Positions 18,236 through 22,646 of a stretch of DNA of 22,646 bases are shown here, piece after piece. How positions within the stretch are numbered: the stretch's first letter is position 1; each line of letters begins with the position of its first letter. The notes beneath the pieces are model-generated. The model saw only the letters and a list, made by a program, of their open reading frames with translations, was not told where the DNA came from and did no database searches. Position numbers and translations under genes: made by a program. The stretch covers positions 1-22,646 of the forward strand of contig MU624814.1 of the NCBI GenBank assembly GCA_025349905.2. Direction: 5' to 3'. This DNA comes from Blastocladiella britannica. Taxonomy: Eukaryota > Blastocladiomycota > Blastocladiomycetes > Blastocladiales > Blastocladiaceae.

Positions 18236-18936
18236 AATGCGGGATGGGATACTGGAAATGAAGTATTTCCTTTGTATTTTTTTTTTCTTTGGAAATACGC
18301 GAACTTCAGCAAACTGGAAACTCGAAATAAAGGGTCTGAACCCCGAATAATGCATCCTTTTCCTAAATAAGTTTTTAAACGCTAACTAGGCACTATTTCG
18401 ATTTTTCGCACCAAGAAAAAGGCCCAATATTTTTATATAAATCGATTGCTCATATCTCGTACTGCAACTTATCTCTCAGGTCCGCGTTGTAAATGTCCCC
18501 CATCGTCGTGGGGTGGGTGTTGTTACCGGCTCGAATGCGCAACGCCGCTGGCCGGTCCCCTCGGCTTCCCGCGCCTTGAAAATGTGTTGTATAATATTTT
18601 AAAGGTATTTTCCTTGTATATACAGCAAAATATTGCGTATCCCGCGATATTTTTCGGTCACAGCCGTTTGCAGTCTGCCAGCCCACCACAACGAGTGCAT
18701 TACACCACAAGCGCCGATCCGGCTGTTCCCATGATGCCCAGCTGCTAGTATCATAATATATCCGTTCATTTTTATGTATTTTCTTTGTTTGCCCATGGTT
18801 GTGGCGGCGATTGGTTGCTCTATTCTGCACCAGCGTTTTTTTTTGCAGTTGTGTGTTGAGATCGCGATCCACCATAGCCGCCGTCGGTACACCATTCATT
18901 TCTCGGCGGTATGCGCGATTGCACGAGCATTAAATT
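18236..18936. other. AT-rich gene-poor stretch left of the transposase
   Basis: This 701-nt stretch lies between the 7TM-RGS start and the 3' end of the transposase. It is markedly more AT-rich than its surroundings, with TATATAAA near 18433. A minus-strand frame of 149 codons spans 18450-18899. Its last 40 or so residues (GAGSRGDRPAALR... ending L-R-D-K-L-Q-Y-E-I, 18450-18590) lie in a local GC-rich patch preceded by a possible acceptor (TTTCAAG), so a small spliced gene is conceivable. I recognise no family and do not call one. No terminal inverted repeat could be fixed here, although a CACTA string occurs at 18391. Confidence 0.4.
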
Positions 18937-21900
18937 CTATTTCTTTAGCATGCCCTTGATCGCCTCGTCCTCCAGCAACTGGAAAGTATGCTGCTCAGCG
19001 TAGTGGTTGAGCACGTACACGCTAGGATCGAGGCCCGTCCGTGCCCGCTTCGCCGCTGGCTCATCATCCGTGTCCCGCTCGATATGCACGACGTGGGCGG
19101 CAGACACAATCGCACTGGGCGGTACCAGCAAATATTGCCGTGGAGCCAATGCCGCCAGCTGGATCATGCCACCAAGCAGCGCACTGCGCCGCCGCACCAT
19201 CTTCTCGATGAACACGTAGTCGCACACGTCACCTGATGGCAAGACGCAATGAGCGCAAATGAGCAGCCGGCCCACATGCAGGGACTCATTCTGCCCGGCG
19301 CCTTGGAGAAAGAGCAGACCGTCCATCCGAGTCGCGTCCGCCGCCATCTTGCTTGCGCCGTACTCTGCCGCCACGTACTGCTCAACTGGATCCAACACGT
19401 ACGGTGAATTGATGGTCAACAGGAAGCGGCGGAAGTAGTGGACTTTGGCACCCTCGTCCGCGATCTCGGCCATCAGCAGCTGGTGGAATACCGGGTCAAA
19501 CTCTTCAGCCTTGTCGATTGTGCGGATGTTGGCATTGCCCGTCCAGAGCTTGTGTGACACCTTGTACGCTGTCACGTTGCGCATGTCGCCAGTCGCAAGC
19601 CCGGTCTGGTCGCGCATGAGCTCCTCCACATTGGAAAATCGATCTAGCGTGCCTTTGCCAAATGGTGGTGCACGTTGCCGTCCTTGTCGCTATACGTGGG
19701 CTCGAACCGTGCCACCACGTCGCGGAGATGGTCCGACAGCGCGTTCCGCATCGACTGCCAGGCGAGCATGTCACGCTGGTACTTGCTGGCGGAAAAATTG
19801 GTGCGCTGGGAGGCGGGCTTGACCGATACGGAGTGCTCGTGCTCACCACGTTGGGTCGACCGTGTAGTGAGCGGGCCGAACCGACGAACAAGCGTTGTGT
19901 AATGCGATAACATATGGAACTTGAGCGGGTACGAGTCGTCCAGTTTCAGCGATTCAGCGACTTGGACAAACACTGCCATAAATGTCGCCAAGGCCTCGTC
20001 CGCCTTGTCCAAATGCTCGTCCGCTGGAAGACGCACTGACACGAGCTTGTAAAATCGCGTGTAGGCAACGATCATCTCCAAAACTGGAATCATGACCCGG
20101 TTTTTGCTCTTCTTTTTTGGGCCGCGCTTCTTGATTTTCGGCTGGTCCTTTTTGTCCTCGTCGTTTGCCGTTGCTTCTACCTGGCCGTCGTCGTCTGTGA
20201 TGGCAACGACCGCTGTCACCATGGTGCTGAAGAGGCCGGCCACCTCGTACGCCTTCATCTTCGCGCCCTCGGACTTGAACGGCGAGGAGTTGCGGTTTGG
20301 CCAGGCATGGCACGGTTGAACTTTCTCGCCAGTCAGCGAGAGAAACCGATCTTGAGTCGCCTTGCTCACCGCCAGATACCAGACTTTGCAGACGGCGTCC
20401 GTGACACCCAAATGCACTTGGTGGAGGTCGTCGGCGGCGATGCACTCGTGCACATTGCGGACGAGCTTGTAAAACGTGTTTTCCGAGTCATACCGCCCAA
20501 GTTGCTCTTGCTCTTTCAGCGGCGTGGCGTCGTGTATGTGGATGCGCGTCATAGCTCCCGTGTGCACCGAAAGCTCACCCGAGATCACCTTTTCAAGAGG
20601 CAGCTCGCAAATTGCACATGGGCACTTCCCACGGCACCCGCGCGTGTTGGTGTACATGGCGGCCTCTGGCAGATCGCACGACGCGTACAGAATATCGGGA
20701 AACAGCAGCAGCTTGCGGCCATTGAGCTCGACTGGGATGCCGTTGTTGTGTGCTGCTTGCCACGATGCGCCGAAAAGCACGGCCAGGCACGAGTGAAATA
20801 CGCCACGCTGGCACGTCGAATGCAATGCGGTCGGAAACTTCGAATCGTTGAGCTCCGCCTTGGACACGATGGGAAAGTACCCGACGGGCGTGAACAGGCG
20901 GTGTTGTGCCTTGGCGACGAGGTGTGCGGGCAAATTTGCCAGCCCGATCATGACGGGGTGGGCCGACTTCTTGTTGGACACGTCCGTCTTGTCCGAGTAC
21001 ATGGTGATCGGTACGTAGACCACCTCGTATCCTTCGTGTTCAGGTCTGACATAGCGGCAAACCCTTCCTCCATCCAGCTCAATATGCGTGCCTTTCGCTC
21101 GATTGTTTGCCGAATCTTCCAGCTCAAACTCCAGCACCCTGCGCCTTTCCTCGACGCCGACGCCAGACATGGCGTCGACATACGCGCGCGCGCCGTCCGC
21201 CGTCGTGGCCCGGCGCGGTTTCTCAATGAGGCCCACAGAAATGACTGGATTCGTGATCCACGCCTTGATGACATCGACTGGTTGGCAATAGTAAAACGTC
21301 TGCGTGGCCAGCGTTAACGTCTCGGTACGCGATGGGGCCGTCGACCTGCCCCTTGGCCGGACTTGGCGTACGAGCGAAAATCAATTGGGGATGACTGAAT
21401 GGTATGCATTGATCGCAGTTGCTGGGCGAGTGTGCGAACTTGATCGAAGTTTTTTACGCCGATCGGCATAGAGGAAAAGTGCGGGTTGTTTTGATCTTGA
21501 ATGCGCTCGGTGATGGCCGATATTTCCTTGAAAGTGGCAACCCACTTTTCAGCGATCTCGAGCGAGCGAGCATCAGGAAACGGCGCGATCGCTTTGCGGA
21601 ATTCGTAGTCGCCACTGAGCTGCTTCGTCGGTGGCACGAGCCAGACGCTCGACGGCTCGACATGGATGCGGTGGGAATCGAGCGTCGAGTGGAACCGCGA
21701 TGTCTCGTCGTGGGCGCCAAAGGTCGTGGTGTCAGTCTCTTCGGCGTCCTCGTCTTGCTTGCTGTTGGCACCGGGCTTTTCGCTGGAGGGCTCGTGTTGA
21801 GCTGCCACGCTTTTGCGCTGAGCAAGCCGGGGATTTGGCTGTGCAAAGGCGCGTACTTCAGCCCGCAATGGCTTTTGGACATTTTTGTGTCGCATGGAGA

Positions 21901-21967
21901 CATGAATCGACATGCCGCTCTCGTAGAACCTATCGTCGCAATGGAGGCATTTGGTTTTTCGCGACAT
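18937..21967 (-). pseudogene. Plavaka/CACTA-like DNA transposase with N-terminal zinc finger, frame interrupted
   Basis: Reading right to left, the ATG at 21967 opens a frame with a C2H2-type finger (KCLHCDDRFYESG, H-V-S-M-R-H). This frame ends at 21314 but should continue as E-T-L-T-L-A-T-Q-T-F-Y-Y in the frame that runs to 19644, so a one-base shift lies near 21330-21365. The long frame carries the catalytic core: Y-V-P-I-T-M-Y-S-D-K-T (first Asp), KSAHPVMIGL, GYFPIV, LLLFPDILYASCDLPEA (second Asp), a C-R-G-K-C-P-C-A-I-C cluster, and late F-H-M-L-S-H-Y...G-E-H-E-H (likely catalytic Glu). From about 19680 coding moves to another frame that continues to 18937 (F-S-N-V-E-E-L onward). That second change could be a frameshift or a 50-nt intron. 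Plavaka elements are cut-and-paste transposons of the CACTA superfamily known mainly from fungi. Terminal repeats were not found. Confidence 0.78.
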
Positions 21968-22646
21968 TTCTTTCTGTTGCCCGCCAAGGTCGATGGCCCT
22001 TGCTGCAGCACGTGCGGAAAGGCGGCTGCACGTGTTCGCTGCCCAGGCGGGATCGACAGCTGCAGTGCGCGCCTGTGCCTGGAGTGCAACGCGACATCGG
22101 CATGCAAGAAGTGTCTGTCCGCTGCCAAGAAAACGGCGCCCGTGGTCGAGGTGCTGGGCCCGGCCGTTGAATGCGAAATGTTTTTGTCGCTTGAACGGCT
22201 GTCGGGTTTGGGGAAGGAGGTGGATGTGCTGACGTCGCTCAAGACGCACATGGTGGGAGCGGTATGATTTTCTTTTTTTTCTCGGTGGCCCATCTGCTCA
22301 CATTTGTTTGATGACAGTTCCGTGCAATGTCGATTCTCCGCGCGATCTTTTTGTTTGCTGGTGGATGGTGGTGGTCCACCTCTGACTTGCAGCTGGACGA
22401 CGCCGTACTGCCGTGGCGCTCCCATCTTATGGAGCAGTTCGAGCATGTCATTGACCGAAAGGTCTCTGACAAAAGTGTATGTGTCTGCTTGCCACTTCCG
22501 TTTTTGTTGCATTTTTGATGCCCATTTTCTTTTCATCACAGTTCAATGCCGAGTTGTCAACGCTCCGGTCGAGCTGGACCTCGAGCGCCAAGGCGGCCGT
22601 GACGTCCATGCTCAGCAAGGAAACCCCGGTCGCGTCGTTTTTGTCG
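21941..22646 (+). CDS. Cys-rich protein, 5' part uncertain, runs off the window
   Basis: Blocks at up to 22261, 22318-22476 and 22542-22646 join in frame across introns of 56 and 65 nt (GTATGA...GACAG and GTATGT...CACAG, both with long pyrimidine tracts). The first block has a cysteine cluster (C-S-T-C-G-K, R-C-P-G-G, D-S-C, L-C-L-E-C-N, C-K-K-C), suggesting a small zinc-binding domain, then an amphipathic region. The second contains a hydrophobic stretch ending G-G-W-W-W. The frame is open far upstream, but everything before about 21970 is antisense to the transposase finger. The ATG at 21941 is the last in-frame Met before the cysteine cluster. Either the true 5' end was removed by transposon insertion or the two genes overlap head to head. 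The family is not recognised. Confidence 0.55.

Noticed and set aside
18391..18400. CACTA string as a transposon end
   Set aside because: No matching inverted TAGTG end or target duplication could be found on the right side near 22000, so this is probably chance.
20307..21317. Plus-strand open frame of 336 codons
   Set aside because: Antisense to the transposase core, which has clear homology motifs. The plus-strand product has none.
1..22646. tRNA, rRNA, CRISPR array or bacterial operon
   Set aside because: No cloverleaf-like box A/B pairs, rRNA signatures or regularly spaced direct repeats were seen by eye, and genes are spliced. A covariance-model scan would be needed to exclude small RNA genes.

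Overview
This window is nuclear DNA from a eukaryote. Genes are split by 50-90 nt introns, the coding sequence is GC-rich, and intergenic gaps are short and AT-rich. The gene content fits an early-diverging (zoosporic) fungus: a Plavaka/CACTA-like transposase, an AP-1 sigma subunit closest to fungal ones, a class C GPCR carrying a bacterial-type solute-binding domain, a 7TM-RGS protein and a SNAPC4-like Myb protein. Blastocladiomycota or Chytridiomycota would fit, but this is inference. There are no prokaryotic operons, CRISPR arrays, or recognisable rRNA or tRNA genes.

Left part (1-8.5 kb): an orphan nuclear-looking protein (-), a three-exon sugar transporter of the MFS (-), a six-exon AP-1 sigma gene (+) whose exons include a 6-nt first coding exon and a 9-nt microexon, a serine beta-lactamase-like hydrolase (+), and a MAPEG/MGST3-like membrane protein (-). 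The last two converge with 23 nt between stop codons.

Middle (8.9-18.2 kb): a dense run of signalling and transcription genes. It begins with a nine-exon receptor (signal peptide, solute-binding domain, seven membrane spans, PH-like tail; +). That gene converges, with only 14 nt between stop codons, on a minus-strand series: a SNAPC4-like Myb protein, a secreted-ectodomain/TM/SH3 protein, and a 7TM protein with an RGS domain split by a Ser/Pro-rich insert. A solute-sensing GPCR and a G-protein regulator therefore lie within 10 kb of each other.

Right part (18.2-22.6 kb): a gene-poor AT-rich stretch, then a zinc-finger Plavaka-like transposase (-) whose frame is broken at one or two places, then the 5'-truncated or overlapping start of a Cys-rich gene (+) that runs off the window.

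Most introns here use unusual 5' splice sites of the form GTNCGN with a CTGAC-like branch region. The introns of the last gene use GTATG. Splice junctions were inferred by hand from reading frame, GT/AG and protein homology.
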